Shown here piece by piece: positions 1 through 9,232 of a stretch of DNA of 64,000 bases. The notes under the pieces are model-generated. The model made no database searches. It was not told where the DNA came from and worked only from the letters and a program-made list of their open reading frames with translations. Location: contig NZ_QGEG01000002.1 of NCBI RefSeq assembly GCF_003149745.1, forward strand, positions 1,178,001-1,242,000, given 5' to 3'. Position 1 is the first letter of the stretch, and every line of letters begins with the position of its first letter. The position numbers were made by a program, and so were the translations under genes. Origin of the DNA: Flagellimonas aquimarina (GTDB taxonomy: Bacteria; Bacteroidota; Bacteroidia; Flavobacteriales; Flavobacteriaceae).

Positions 1-202
1 TATCAGCACCTACTTCTTCAACGGCATCTTCAACGGTATTGAAAACAGGTCTTTCTAAGTGCTCTTGTCCACCTTTCCCAGGAGTAACACCACCTACAAC
101 ATTGGTTCCATATTCGATCATCTGACCTGCATGGAATGTTCCTTCGCTCCCTGTGAAACCTTGAACAATAATTTTTGAATCTTTATTTACTAGAACACTC
201 AT
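1..202 (-). CDS. sucD: Succinyl-CoA synthetase alpha subunit, N-terminal fragment
   Basis: This is the first 67 codons of the alpha subunit of succinyl-CoA synthetase (succinyl-CoA plus ADP/GDP and phosphate to succinate, CoA and NTP; TCA cycle, cytoplasm). The start is the ATG read on the minus strand at 202. The N-terminus opens with a short lysine-rich strand, then [17 protein letters not shown], the CoA-binding Rossmann start typical of SucD, and a [11 protein letters not shown] motif. The gene continues beyond base 1. It is last in the minus-strand lpx run, 59 bp after the LpxD-like gene. Those genes are otherwise within 25 bp of each other, so sucD may have its own promoter. Confidence 0.93.
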   Translation of the reverse strand, partial: MSVLVNKDSKIIVQGFTGSEGTFHAGQMIEYGTNVVGGVTPGKGGQEHLERPVFNTVEDAVEEVGAD

Positions 203-261
203 ATTTTTTTGATTATAACGCTGGACAAAAGTATGGTTTTGTCCATAATATTTAAAGTATT

Positions 262-1203
262 TTATTTGCTATTTCCTTTGACTTTTTTAAGTAGCGATGG
301 GATATTTTTAATAGTGGCCAATTCCTTCATTTTTGCCCGGGCTTCCCCTGCTGGGCTACCAAAATATGTTTTTCCACCCTGCAGGCTTTGTGCCACTCCT
401 GATTGTGCATATACAACAGCTCCTTTACCTATGGTAATTCCACTAATAACCCCAACTTGGCCCCAAAGTGTTACTTCGTCTTCAATAACTACACAGCCAG
501 CTATTCCTGTATGAGAAGCAATCAAACATTTTTGGCCTATTACCGTATCATGCCCCACTTGAATTTGATTGTCAAGTTTAGAGCCTTCTTTTATGGTAGT
601 GTCTCCCGTAACTCCTCTGTCAATAGTACAGGATGCCCCAATATCCACATTATCTTCTATCACCACTCTTCCACCGGAGAGCAATTTATCAAAACCTTCA
701 GGTCTGTTCTTATAATAGAATGCATCAGCACCAAGCACGGTTCCACTATGGATAACAACATTGTTCCCAATAACGCAGCCATCATAAATTGAAACGTTGG
801 CATGAATGACACAATCATTTCCAATTTTCACATGATTACCAATGAAGGTGTTCGGTTGGATGACGGTATTTTTCCCAATTTCCGCTGTTTCAGCAATGGA
901 ACTGGAAGCTCTTTTAAAAGGCTTAAAAAAATGGGTGAGTTTATTAAAGTCCCTGAACGGGTCATCAGAAATTAGAAGCGCCTTTCCTTCTGGGCAATCA
1001 ACTTTTTTATTAATTAACACTACGGAGGCATTGGATTCCAATGCTTTATCATAATACTTTGGATGATCAACAAAAACAATATCTCCTTTCTCTACAACAT
1101 GGATTTCATTTATTCCTTGTATTGCAAAACTGGAATCACCAACAAACTCAGCGTCAATTATTTCTGATATCTCTTTTAAAGTGTACGTTCTTGGAAATTT
1201 CAT
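262..1203 (-). CDS. LpxD-like UDP-3-O-acylglucosamine N-acyltransferase paralogue
   Basis: A 313-residue left-handed beta-helix acyltransferase. Residues 1-100 resemble the LpxD uridine-binding domain, and 105-285 are hexapeptide repeats (IGxxVxI type). The LpxD-like DNQIQVGHD segment keeps a histidine (H218) where LpxD has its catalytic base. The protein is shorter than the true LpxD at 3959-4990 and lacks its C-terminal helical extension. It lies 5 bp after efp in the same operon. It may N-acylate a related UDP-sugar or act as a second LpxD with different acyl preference; which is not decidable from sequence. Confidence 0.85.
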   Translation of the reverse strand: MKFPRTYTLKEISEIIDAEFVGDSSFAIQGINEIHVVEKGDIVFVDHPKYYDKALESNASVVLINKKVDCPEGKALLISDDPFRDFNKLTHFFKPFKRASSSIAETAEIGKNTVIQPNTFIGNHVKIGNDCVIHANVSIYDGCVIGNNVVIHSGTVLGADAFYYKNRPEGFDKLLSGGRVVIEDNVDIGASCTIDRGVTGDTTIKEGSKLDNQIQVGHDTVIGQKCLIASHTGIAGCVVIEDEVTLWGQVGVISGITIGKGAVVYAQSGVAQSLQGGKTYFGSPAGEARAKMKELATIKNIPSLLKKVKGNSK

Positions 1204-1208
1204 TCAGG

Positions 1209-1775
1209 TTATTCTTTTACCCTTTCCATATATGTACCTTTTTCCGTTTCAACTTTTATCTTATCGCCTTCATTAATAAAAAGGGGTACATTGATTCTTG
1301 CCCCGGTTTCCACGGTAGCTGGTTTAGTCGCATTTGTTGCCGTATTCCCTTTTACCCCAGGTTCAGTATGGGTAACTTCTAGAATAACACTTGCTGGCAT
1401 ATCAACAGAAAGGGGCATACTGTCTTCCGTATTAAAAAGGATAGTGACCACTTCTCCTTCTTTAAGTAGGTCTGGAGAATCCAAAGAATTTTTCTCAAGT
1501 GTAATCTGGTTGTAATCATCTGTATTCATAAAATGGAAGGTATCGCCTTCGGCATATAAATATTGATATGATCTTGTTTCAACCCTTACGTCCTCAATTT
1601 TATGACCTGCAGAAAAAGTATTGTCTATCACCTTTCCTGTGGTAACGCTTTTTAATTTTGTACGAACAAAAGCAGGCCCTTTACCAGGCTTTACGTGAAG
1701 AAATTCTACTATCTTAAAAATATCATGATTGTATTTAATACACAATCCTTTTCTTATATCTGAAGTGCTTGCCAT
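1209..1775 (-). CDS. efp: Elongation factor P
   Basis: EF-P (188 residues) relieves ribosome stalling at polyproline by binding between the P and E sites. The KOW-like domain I carries the loop VKPGKGPAF, placing a lysine (K32) at the position that other bacteria modify. Two OB domains follow, with the conserved end GxxIxVPxFINEGDKIKV. The length is normal for the family. It sits between lpxA (4 bp gap) and the LpxD-like gene (5 bp gap), so it is probably co-transcribed with lipid A genes. No EpmA-like modification gene is seen nearby. Confidence 0.97.
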   Translation of the reverse strand: MASTSDIRKGLCIKYNHDIFKIVEFLHVKPGKGPAFVRTKLKSVTTGKVIDNTFSAGHKIEDVRVETRSYQYLYAEGDTFHFMNTDDYNQITLEKNSLDSPDLLKEGEVVTILFNTEDSMPLSVDMPASVILEVTHTEPGVKGNTATNATKPATVETGARINVPLFINEGDKIKVETEKGTYMERVKE

Positions 1776-1779
1776 AATT

Positions 1780-2565
1780 TTAGTTTGAACTGAAATAACC
1801 TTTCATAATTCCTCTTTGCGAATCCCTGATAAATTGCAGGATTTCATCTCGTTCCGGAGTAGCCTCCATTTCTGCTTCTATGATGGAAGCGGCTTGAGAG
1901 TTATTATAATTTCTTTGATAAAGTATGCGGTAAATGTTTTGAACCTCTCTAATCTTGTGGGCCTCAAATCCTCTCCTTCGTAGTCCTATTGAATTGATGC
2001 CAACATAAGAAAGTGGCTCTCTAGCAGCTTTCACAAAAGGAGGTACATCTTTTCTTACCAATGAACCACCAGTAACGAATGCATGATTACCTATAGAAAC
2101 GAATTGATGCACAGCGACCATACCTGCCAAAACAACATTTTTTCCAATGGTTACATGTCCTGCCAATGTAGAATTGTTACTAAAAATACATCCGTCTCCA
2201 ATAAAGCAGTCGTGAGCAATATGACAATAGGCCATGATTAAGCAATCATTCCCTATTACCGTTTTCATACGGTCAGATGTACCCTTGTTTATGGTGGCAC
2301 ATTCCCGTATAGTTGTATTATTACCTATATGGACAGTTGTCTCTTCTCCTTGGTATTTTAAATCTTGTGGGGTTGCAGAAATAACTGCTCCAGGAAAAAT
2401 GTTGCAATTTTTTCCGATGCGTGCGCCTTCCATTATTGTAACGTTGGATCCAATCCAAGTTCCTTCTCCTATTGTTACATTGTTATGTATAGTAGTAAAA
2501 GGTTCTATGACAACATTTTTGGCAATCTTAGCACCGGGATGAACATAAGCAAGAGGCTGATTCAT
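1780..2565 (-). CDS. lpxA: UDP-N-acetylglucosamine O-acyltransferase
   Basis: LpxA catalyses the first step of lipid A synthesis, moving a hydroxyacyl chain from acyl carrier protein to the 3-OH of UDP-GlcNAc. The protein (261 residues) begins with hexapeptide repeats over about residues 8-190. It has the AYCHIAHDC catalytic segment (base H118, equivalent to H125 of the E. coli enzyme) and ends in an alpha-helical domain containing GLRRRGF. The start codon directly abuts the lpxC/fabZ stop, so translation is probably coupled. Confidence 0.97.
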   Translation of the reverse strand: MNQPLAYVHPGAKIAKNVVIEPFTTIHNNVTIGEGTWIGSNVTIMEGARIGKNCNIFPGAVISATPQDLKYQGEETTVHIGNNTTIRECATINKGTSDRMKTVIGNDCLIMAYCHIAHDCFIGDGCIFSNNSTLAGHVTIGKNVVLAGMVAVHQFVSIGNHAFVTGGSLVRKDVPPFVKAAREPLSYVGINSIGLRRRGFEAHKIREVQNIYRILYQRNYNNSQAASIIEAEMEATPERDEILQFIRDSQRGIMKGYFSSN

Positions 2566-3990
2566 TTACGATTCTGTGTTTTTAGTTTTTACAATTTGCG
2601 CCATCAATTCAGCTTCTGAGACTAATCTTCCATTGGCATAGGCATAGGCTTGCATATGGCAGATTCCGCGGCGAATCGGGGAAATTAGATCACATTTAAA
2701 TATTAAAGTATCTCCCGGAACCACTTGTTGCTTAAATTTTACATTATCTATCTTCATAAAAAAAGTAAGGTAATTCTCTGGGTCTGGAACCGTGCTCAAA
2801 ACCAAAATCCCTCCAGTTTGGGCCATTGCCTCTACCTGTAAAACACCTGGCATTACAGGTGCTCCTGGAAAATGACCTACAAAGAAAGGCTCGTTCATGG
2901 TCACATTTTTAACGCCAACCACATGAGTGTCAGAAAGCTCCAATATTTTATCCACCAACAAAAAAGGTGGTCTATGAGGCAACATATTCATGATTTGTGT
3001 AACATCCATAAGAGGTGTTTGGTTCAAATCATAGCTCGGAACTTTATTCCTTTTATCGATTTTAATTATTTTAGATAGTTTCTTCGCAAACTGTGTGTTT
3101 ACATAATGTCCTGGTTTATTGGCAATAACCTTTCCTCTTATTCTAGTTCCAGCCAAGGCCAAATCTCCTACCACGTCCAGTAATTTGTGACGTGCAGCTT
3201 CATTTGGGTAATGCAAGGTTAAGTTGTCCAGTATCCCATTTGGCTTTACTGATAACTTCTTTTTATCAAAAGCCTTTTCCAATTTTTTCATTGTGGATTC
3301 TGATATCTCCTTGTCCACATATACAATAGCGTTGTTAAGATCTCCTCCTTTAATGAGTCCATGCTCAAGAAGCATTTCCAGCTCATGCAAGAAACTAAAT
3401 GTACGGGCATCCGCAATTTCTTCCTTAAAGTCAGAAATTTGCTCTAAAGTAGCATTTTGAGTACCCAAAACCTTAGTTCCAAAATCGACCATTGTTGTGA
3501 TTTGATATTGATCGGAAGGAATTACGGTAATCTCACTACCAGTAGCCTCGTCTTTATACGAAATAACATCTTTTACTACATATTCTTCACGATCCTGCTC
3601 TTGCTCTACAATTCCGGCTTCTTCTAAGGCTTTTACAAAAAACTTTGAAGACCCATCCATTATGGGCGGTTCTGGTGCGTCCAATTCAATTACAACATTG
3701 TCTATTCCTAAACCAACCAAAGCGGCCAGAACATGTTCTGATGTCTGGATTTTTACGCCGTTCTTTTCTAAATTGGTGCCTCTCTGTGTATTAACAACAT
3801 AGTTGGCATCAGCTTCTATTATGGGTTCACCTTCCAAATCCACTCTTTTAAAAGCAAATCCATGATTTTCTTTTGCCGGAACAAAAGTCATCGTAACGTT
3901 CTCACCCGTATGTAACCCTACTCCTTCTAGCGTTACATTATTTTTTATTGTGCATTGTTTATTCTTGTTCACCTTCAACTTTTTTTTCAA
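2566..3990 (-). CDS. lpxC/fabZ: Bifunctional UDP-3-O-acyl-GlcNAc deacetylase / 3-hydroxyacyl-ACP dehydratase
   Basis: A 474-residue fusion typical of Bacteroidota. Residues 10-320 are LpxC, the zinc deacetylase that commits to lipid A synthesis: [15 protein letters not shown] gives zinc ligand H86, and [13 protein letters not shown] gives the HxxxD pair. Residues about 325-474 are FabZ, the dehydratase of fatty acid elongation, with [11 protein letters not shown] and [20 protein letters not shown] holding its catalytic His and Glu. Fusion ties hydroxyacyl-chain use for lipid A to chain elongation. The start overlaps the end of lpxD by 32 bp, which implies translational coupling. Confidence 0.97.
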   Translation of the reverse strand: MKKKLKVNKNKQCTIKNNVTLEGVGLHTGENVTMTFVPAKENHGFAFKRVDLEGEPIIEADANYVVNTQRGTNLEKNGVKIQTSEHVLAALVGLGIDNVVIELDAPEPPIMDGSSKFFVKALEEAGIVEQEQDREEYVVKDVISYKDEATGSEITVIPSDQYQITTMVDFGTKVLGTQNATLEQISDFKEEIADARTFSFLHELEMLLEHGLIKGGDLNNAIVYVDKEISESTMKKLEKAFDKKKLSVKPNGILDNLTLHYPNEAARHKLLDVVGDLALAGTRIRGKVIANKPGHYVNTQFAKKLSKIIKIDKRNKVPSYDLNQTPLMDVTQIMNMLPHRPPFLLVDKILELSDTHVVGVKNVTMNEPFFVGHFPGAPVMPGVLQVEAMAQTGGILVLSTVPDPENYLTFFMKIDNVKFKQQVVPGDTLIFKCDLISPIRRGICHMQAYAYANGRLVSEAELMAQIVKTKNTES

Positions 3991-4990
3991 GGTTGGTGAT
4001 TTTATTTACCAGCTTTGGTAAATTTTTAAAATGTACATATGATTTATTGTAGTCACCATAATTTAACGCGGGCGACCCTTGAAGGACTTCATCATCCTTT
4101 ACGTTTCTGCCAATTCCAGACTGGGCTTGTATTCTTACCCTATCACCAATGGTAATATGTCCAACTATACCAACTTGCCCACCAATCAGGCAGTTTTTGC
4201 CAATTTTGGTAGACCCTGCAATCCCTGTTTGAGCAGCTATAGCAGTATGTTCTCCAATCTCAACATTGTGCGCAATTTGTATTTGATTATCCAACTTCAC
4301 CCCTCTTCTAAGCACTGTGGAACCCAAAGTTGCTCGATCAATAGTGGTGCCCGCACCAACATCTACATTATCTTCCAAAATGACATTACCTGTTTGAGGC
4401 ACCTTGCTATATTCTCCATTTTCATTTGGAGTAAATCCAAATCCATCTGCACCAATGATTGCACCACTATGAATCACGCAATTATTGCCTACAACAGACT
4501 CAGAATATATTTTTGAACCTGCAAATACCACAACATTATCACCAACGGTCACATTATCTCCAATATATACGTTAGGATAAATCTTAACATTCTTCCCTAT
4601 CTCTACATTATCTCCTAAATAGGAAAACGCTCCTAAATAAAACCCTTCGCCATAAACAACACTTTCTGAAACGAAAGCTGGAGTTTCAATGCCAACCTTG
4701 TTATTTTTTACCTGATTGTAATATTCCAATAATTTGGAAAAAGATTTATATGCATCCTCAACTTTTATTAGCGTTGTTGACAAATCCTGTTCTGGAATAA
4801 AATCTTTATTTACTATGGTGATTGAAGCCTTAGTTGAATAGATGAAAGACGTGTACTTAGGGTTTGCTAAAAAAGTAAGAGAGCCTTTTTCCCCTTCTTC
4901 TATTTTAGATAACTTATGCACAGCAATTTGAGGATTACCCTCAACTTCTCCCTCTAAAATTCCGGCAATTTGGGTGGCTGTAAATTTCAT
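3959..4990 (-). CDS. lpxD: UDP-3-O-acylglucosamine N-acyltransferase
   Basis: LpxD (343 residues) adds the second hydroxyacyl chain, on the 2-amine of UDP-3-O-acyl-glucosamine, in the cytoplasm. The N-terminal uridine-binding domain covers about residues 1-100. It is followed by hexapeptide repeats and [14 protein letters not shown] with the catalytic His at 241. A helical tail ends in a lysine/glutamate-rich stretch. It is 23 bp downstream of the HD-domain gene and its 3' end overlaps lpxC/fabZ. Confidence 0.97.
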   Translation of the reverse strand: MKFTATQIAGILEGEVEGNPQIAVHKLSKIEEGEKGSLTFLANPKYTSFIYSTKASITIVNKDFIPEQDLSTTLIKVEDAYKSFSKLLEYYNQVKNNKVGIETPAFVSESVVYGEGFYLGAFSYLGDNVEIGKNVKIYPNVYIGDNVTVGDNVVVFAGSKIYSESVVGNNCVIHSGAIIGADGFGFTPNENGEYSKVPQTGNVILEDNVDVGAGTTIDRATLGSTVLRRGVKLDNQIQIAHNVEIGEHTAIAAQTGIAGSTKIGKNCLIGGQVGIVGHITIGDRVRIQAQSGIGRNVKDDEVLQGSPALNYGDYNKSYVHFKNLPKLVNKITNLEKKVEGEQE

Positions 4991-5013
4991 TTCAGCAAAA
5001 GTAACAAAATTTG

Positions 5014-6240
5014 TTAAACAGGTTCTTTTGGATAGCAGCTATAATATTTTGTAACCGTTTTGGATAGCGCTTTTAGACTTAACTGATCCGATTCCCTTAA
5101 AACGTCCGTGACCTTTCCGTTTTTTTTGAGAATATTGATGGTTTGGTGGTTTTCATTATAGGCCTTGTTTGTGATCTCTCCGCTGAACACAAAATATTCT
5201 GCCTCTTCCCTTTTGAAGCCTTGATGTTGAATAAGATTATAACGTTTTTCCTCAAGCTTTTGCGAATCAATGGGCTTGTTTTTAATCTTCACATTCAACA
5301 ATGTTCTGTTAAGTAACATTTTGCACATTTTGGAGAGTACCAGATCATCATGGAATTGCCAAGACTTTATCGCTGCCATAACATCTATATCATCCAATTG
5401 AGCAAATTTCTCCAAAATACTGGTGTCAAAGACAATGCTGCTGTTTTGGTTAAGGAAAAACAAAAACGATTGGCTTCCGTATAATTTAGTTCCTCCTCTT
5501 AAAAGTTCACGGGCTCTTCGCATGATACGAACCAGTAATTGCTCCGCGACCAACCCTGTTTTATGAAGATAAACCTGCCAATACATAAATCTACGGGCCA
5601 TTAAGAATTTTTCTACTGCGTATATCCCTTTTTCTTCAACAACCAAATGCCCATCAACAACATTCAACATAGAAATAAGTCTTTCAGAATTTATGTTTCC
5701 TTCCGTTACTCCAGAGTAAAAGCTATCTCTTTTTAAATAATCCAATCTATCCATATCTAACTGACTGGATACTAATTGGTTCATGAACGGCTTGGGATAT
5801 TCTCCTTTAAAAATGGCGATTGCTGTTTCTAATCGACCATTAAATTCTTTATTAAGCTCCATCATAAATTGCAGCGAAATTTCTTCATGGCTTAATTCAG
5901 GAACTATGAATCCTTCCAGCGCATGAGAAAAAGGTCCATGGCCAATATCATGCAACAAAATAGCGCAAAGTAATCCCGTTTCTTCATCTGGCTCAATTTC
6001 AATATTTTTCCATTTAAGTATTTGAATGGCCTTGGTCATAAGGTGCATGCTCCCAAGCGCATGGTGGAATCTTGTATGGTGTGCCCCCGGATATACCAGA
6101 TAAGACATGCCCATTTGAGAAATCCTACGCAATCTTTGAAAGTAAGGGTGGGCTATCAGACTAAAAATAAGTTCATTTGGAGTTCCAATAAAACCGTAAA
6201 TTGGATCGTTAAAGACTTTAAGCTTATTGGTTTGGGCCAA
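5014..6240 (-). CDS. HD-domain phosphohydrolase (dNTPase-like)
   Basis: A 408-residue HD-superfamily protein, probably a metal-dependent (deoxy)nucleotide phosphohydrolase. [10 protein letters not shown] (residues 54-63) and [12 protein letters not shown] (96-107, HD pair at 97-98) form the metal site, and a D-rich [11 protein letters not shown] segment follows. The translation starts at a TTG. There is no upstream ATG, and the conserved family opening [14 protein letters not shown] begins five residues later, so TTG is accepted. A TAnnTTTG box lies at 6261-6268. It heads the lpx operon and is divergent from porX, with 36 bp between the start codons. The substrate cannot be told from sequence. 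Confidence 0.88.
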   Translation of the reverse strand: MAQTNKLKVFNDPIYGFIGTPNELIFSLIAHPYFQRLRRISQMGMSYLVYPGAHHTRFHHALGSMHLMTKAIQILKWKNIEIEPDEETGLLCAILLHDIGHGPFSHALEGFIVPELSHEEISLQFMMELNKEFNGRLETAIAIFKGEYPKPFMNQLVSSQLDMDRLDYLKRDSFYSGVTEGNINSERLISMLNVVDGHLVVEEKGIYAVEKFLMARRFMYWQVYLHKTGLVAEQLLVRIMRRARELLRGGTKLYGSQSFLFFLNQNSSIVFDTSILEKFAQLDDIDVMAAIKSWQFHDDLVLSKMCKMLLNRTLLNVKIKNKPIDSQKLEEKRYNLIQHQGFKREEAEYFVFSGEITNKAYNENHQTINILKKNGKVTDVLRESDQLSLKALSKTVTKYYSCYPKEPV

Positions 6241-6260
6241 GGAAGTTTGTTTTAATTACA

Positions 6261-6268
6261 CAAAGATA
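6261..6268 (-). promoter_or_regulatory. Putative -7 box of the lpx operon
   Basis: TATCTTTG on the minus strand matches the Bacteroidota -7 consensus TAnnTTTG and is about 20 bp before the TTG start of the HD-domain gene. No clear TTG/TTTG at -33 was seen at ideal spacing, so only the -7 element is claimed. Confidence 0.4.
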
Positions 6269-6276
6269 ACTACTAT

Positions 6277-7821
6277 ATGAACAAGATCACCATTCTATGG
6301 GTCGATGACGAGATCGATCTGTTAAAACCTCATATCCTCTTTCTTGAAAACAAAAACTACAAGGTAGTTACCAGTCAGAGCGGTCAAGATGCGTTGGAAG
6401 AAATAAAAAACACATTTTTTGACATTGTTTTCTTAGATGAAAATATGCCCGGTATTTCTGGTTTAGAAACCTTAACCGAGATTAAAAAACATGATGCTTC
6501 CATCCCAGTGGTAATGATCACTAAAAGTGAGGAAGAGTATATTATGGATGAGGCGATTGGTTCTAAAATTGCCGACTATCTAATTAAGCCAGTAAATCCA
6601 AATCAAATATTACTTTCTTTAAAAAAGAGTTTGGACAACTCTCGTTTGGTTTCAGAAAAGACCACATCCAACTACCAACAAGAATTCAGAAAAATTGCAA
6701 TGGACCTATCCATGGTCAACAGCCATGAGGAGTGGGCAGATCTTTATAAAAAACTTATTTATTGGGAACTGCAATTAGAGGAAATTGAAGATTCTGGAAT
6801 GTTCGAAATTTTAGAATCGCAAAAAGTTGAAGCCAATTCACAGTTTAGCAAATTTGTGGACAAGAATTACAGTGATTGGTTTAAGGACAGTGATGGTCCA
6901 GTAATGTCTCATACACTTTTTAGAAAAAAGATTCAACCAGAATTGGATGGCAACAAGACTTTATTAATTGTTATAGATAATTTAAGGTATGACCAATGGG
7001 TTGCTTTTGAAGAAACACTGGCAGTGCATTACAAGAAAAAACAAGAGGCGTCCTATTATAGCATTCTTCCAACAGCAACGCAATATGCCAGAAATGCCAT
7101 TTTCTCTGGTCTGATGCCGCTGGACATGGAAAAACAACATCCAAATTGGTGGAAAAACGATACAGATGAAGGTGGTAAGAATTTGTTTGAAGCAGAGTTC
7201 CTTGGAGCCCAACTAAAACGACTGGGGGTAAATTTAAAATGGGAGTACCACAAAATCAGCAACCTTAGGCAAGGAAAACAATTAGCTCAAAATTTTAAAT
7301 CCCAAAAAGATAATGACCTAACTGTACTTGTGTACAATTTTGTAGACATGCTCTCTCATTCTAAAACTGAAATGGAGGTGATAAAAGAATTGGCTTCCAA
7401 TGATAAAGCATACCGTTCTCTAACTCTAAGCTGGTTCAAAAATTCTCCTTTGTTAGACATTATACAACAAGCTCAGAATATGGGAATGAAATTAATTCTA
7501 ACAACCGATCATGGTACTATAAACGTAAAACAGCCATCTAAAGTAATTGGCGATAGGGAAACCAGTCTTAACTTAAGGTATAAAACAGGGAGAAGCCTTA
7601 CCTATGAGAACAAAGATGTATTGGCCACCAAAAATCCACAAAGTGTTCATTTACCAAATATTAATTTAAGTAGCTGCTATATTTTTGCCAAAAATGATTT
7701 GTTCTTTGCATACCCCAACAACTACAATCATTATGTTAGCTATTACAGGAACACATACCAACATGGTGGTGTATCATTGGAAGAAATTATTGTTCCTTTT
7801 GTAGTTTTGGACCCAAAATAA
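6277..7821 (+). CDS. porX: PorX-type response regulator with PglZ domain
   Basis: A 514-residue two-domain regulator. Residues 1-120 are a CheY-like receiver with acidic pair D10/D11, phospho-acceptor D54 in FLDENMPG and conserved lysine K104. Residues about 170-510 form a PglZ/alkaline-phosphatase-fold domain with VIDNLRYDQW and LTTDHGT, likely metal ligands. In Porphyromonas and Flavobacterium, PorX with the sensor PorY controls type IX secretion genes and gliding; the PglZ domain acts on nucleotide substrates. No sensor kinase or T9SS structural gene is next to it. It is 6 bp upstream of tsaE. Confidence 0.92.
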   Translation: MNKITILWVDDEIDLLKPHILFLENKNYKVVTSQSGQDALEEIKNTFFDIVFLDENMPGISGLETLTEIKKHDASIPVVMITKSEEEYIMDEAIGSKIADYLIKPVNPNQILLSLKKSLDNSRLVSEKTTSNYQQEFRKIAMDLSMVNSHEEWADLYKKLIYWELQLEEIEDSGMFEILESQKVEANSQFSKFVDKNYSDWFKDSDGPVMSHTLFRKKIQPELDGNKTLLIVIDNLRYDQWVAFEETLAVHYKKKQEASYYSILPTATQYARNAIFSGLMPLDMEKQHPNWWKNDTDEGGKNLFEAEFLGAQLKRLGVNLKWEYHKISNLRQGKQLAQNFKSQKDNDLTVLVYNFVDMLSHSKTEMEVIKELASNDKAYRSLTLSWFKNSPLLDIIQQAQNMGMKLILTTDHGTINVKQPSKVIGDRETSLNLRYKTGRSLTYENKDVLATKNPQSVHLPNINLSSCYIFAKNDLFFAYPNNYNHYVSYYRNTYQHGGVSLEEIIVPFVVLDPK

Positions 7822-7827
7822 TATAGT

Positions 7828-8244
7828 TTGAAGATTACGTTTAAGCTTGAAGAATTAGATCAGGTCGCCAAAGACTTGCTAAAATATACCCCTGGTAAAA
7901 TCATTTGCCTTTATGGCGAAATGGGTGCGGGTAAAACCACATTAATAAAAGCCATAGTGAAAGAACTTGGTGGAATAGACTTGGCCAATAGCCCAACTTT
8001 TGGTTTGGTAAATGAATATCAAAATAAAAACAATGAACTTCTGGCCTTTCATTTTGATTTTTATAGAATAGAAAATGAGGTTGAAGCCATGGATCTGGGC
8101 TTTGAGGATTATCTCAACTCCGATGGTTGGATATTTATAGAATGGCCAGAAAAAATTACTTCATTATTGCCTGAAGATGCTGTATCTGTTTACTTACACT
8201 TTATCGATGAAAACACTCGCTCAGTCGAGTTTAGTCTAGATTGA
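7828..8244 (+). CDS. tsaE: tRNA threonylcarbamoyladenosine biosynthesis ATPase
   Basis: TsaE (138 residues) is the ATPase that cycles the TsaB/TsaD complex during t6A37 modification of ANN-decoding tRNAs. A Walker A motif GEMGAGKTT lies at about residues 30-38, followed by SPTFGLVNEY and a WPEK motif near residue 110. The start is TTG at 7828, just after the porX stop; no ATG is available upstream of the conserved opening strand. The length is normal. Confidence 0.94.
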   Translation: MKITFKLEELDQVAKDLLKYTPGKIICLYGEMGAGKTTLIKAIVKELGGIDLANSPTFGLVNEYQNKNNELLAFHFDFYRIENEVEAMDLGFEDYLNSDGWIFIEWPEKITSLLPEDAVSVYLHFIDENTRSVEFSLD

Positions 8245-8293
8245 TTTTATTAAAACATATCTTCTCCTCAGTTTCGATGAACTGCAAATCTGT

Positions 8294-8336
8294 CGATAAA
8301 AAGTCGCCTTTTTAGGATTAAATACACTTTTTATCG
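8294..8336. repeat. 11-bp perfect inverted repeat upstream of the small peptide gene
   Basis: CGATAAAAAGT (8294-8304) and ACTTTTTATCG (8326-8336) are perfect reverse complements separated by 21 bases. The right arm ends 10 bp before the -33 element of the small peptide promoter. It may be an operator, or a hairpin ending the porX-tsaE transcript, though no clean U-run follows. Confidence 0.6.
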
Positions 8337-8346
8337 TTGAAATGCA

Positions 8347-8375
8347 TTGTAGGTTGGGAAATTTTCCTACATTTG
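8347..8375 (+). promoter_or_regulatory. Bacteroidota-type promoter for the 45-residue peptide gene
   Basis: TTG (8347-8349), an 18-bp spacer and TACATTTG (8368-8375) fit the TTG/TAnnTTTG consensus. The predicted start of transcription is near 8381, leaving a leader of roughly 37 bases before the ATG at 8418. Confidence 0.6.
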
Positions 8376-8417
8376 TTCTTGAAATGAATTCATTTATTAA
8401 CCAAAAACTCTTTTACG

Positions 8418-8555
8418 ATGAACACTAAAAGACTATTTTTTGGATTATTGGCTGTTGCTTTCTTGGCAATGACTGCGGTTTCTACCGACGTTGTTGATAT
8501 TAACCAAGATCAAACAGTTAGTATTGAAAAAAGTAAAATTATAAAAGGCAGATAG
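8418..8555 (+). CDS. Small secreted peptide, 45 residues
   Basis: An ORF of 45 codons plus stop. It starts with MNTKR, then a hydrophobic run of about 17 residues (LFFGLLAVAFLAMTAVS) that looks like a Sec signal peptide. A short polar tail follows (about 24 residues, ending in EKSKIIKGR). There is no lipobox cysteine. It is flanked by its own promoter-like element (8347-8375) and an intrinsic terminator (8578-8608), which argues that it is a real, separately expressed gene. The function is not recognised; the mature part would be a basic-ended peptide exported to the periplasm or medium. Confidence 0.65.
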   Translation: MNTKRLFFGLLAVAFLAMTAVSTDVVDINQDQTVSIEKSKIIKGR

Positions 8556-8577
8556 TCTTTTTTACTTTTTTAAATTA

Positions 8578-8608
8578 AAAAACCCTTTCAATGGAAGGGT
8601 TTTTTTTT
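8578..8608 (+). terminator. Intrinsic terminator after the small peptide gene
   Basis: AAAAACCCTT, a short loop and AAGGGTTTTT form a stem followed by a run of T. It lies about 20 bp past the peptide stop codon. Confidence 0.85.
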
Positions 8609-8644
8609 ACAATAAATTTAAGTATTTGTAGTTATCCTTATATT

Positions 8645-9187
8645 ATGAAGGAAAGAAAACAAATAAGGAACAAACTGATTCTTGAAGGGATTCTTGCTTT
8701 GGTTATTGCAATCACCCCTATTGTTTTTTATTCATATAAATATATTCCTGACGGAAAAGAAAAAATTGATCTCCTAATTTTCAGTTTAACTTCAAATGGG
8801 TTTGGAGATGCAGGAACGGCATTGTATTACTACCTTACAAAATTGGTTCCCTTAGTACTTTTGGTTTTTTGGTTTGTTACCTGCAAAAATTGGTGGTATC
8901 ATACCATTTTAATCCCAATTTCAATGTATGCTTTTCAATTATATTCCTCTTTTGCTTCTGATTCCTCAAAAGTTGATGAAAATGAAATACTGTATATTGT
9001 TGCGGTCACCATGGTAATTGTGCCTATAGTATATTTTATAAGGATAAAACTATTTGACAAGCATGTGCACGGTATAGATTTAGACTCTATGAATACCGAG
9101 CTGCAAATATTGAAGGAAAAAGAAGAACTCCGCAAAGAACGCGAGAAACTGGAACAGCGTCACCAGACCCTTTCAAAAAAAATGTAA
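8645..9187 (+). CDS. Hypothetical four-helix membrane protein
   Basis: A 180-residue protein with about four hydrophobic segments in residues 10-140. The C-terminal tail is highly charged and predicted coiled-coil (about residues 145-180, rich in K/E/R). The start is taken at ATG 8645. An in-frame ATG at 8591 falls inside the terminator hairpin and would add an unlikely extension. It is 45 bp upstream of alanine dehydrogenase. I do not recognise the family. Confidence 0.75.
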   Translation: MKERKQIRNKLILEGILALVIAITPIVFYSYKYIPDGKEKIDLLIFSLTSNGFGDAGTALYYYLTKLVPLVLLVFWFVTCKNWWYHTILIPISMYAFQLYSSFASDSSKVDENEILYIVAVTMVIVPIVYFIRIKLFDKHVHGIDLDSMNTELQILKEKEELRKEREKLEQRHQTLSKKM

Positions 9188-9232
9188 ATTTGCTTTAAAG
9201 CTCATCCAGAGTTATTCTCAGATTTTCATTTT

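Noticed and set aside
403..792. Plus-strand ORF of 129 codons
   Set aside because: It lies wholly inside the LpxD-like gene on the other strand and shows no family motif; it is a frame shadow.
8591..8644. N-terminal extension of the membrane protein from an ATG at 8591
   Set aside because: The codon is within the terminator hairpin of the peptide gene and the extension has no plausible features; the ATG at 8645 is used.
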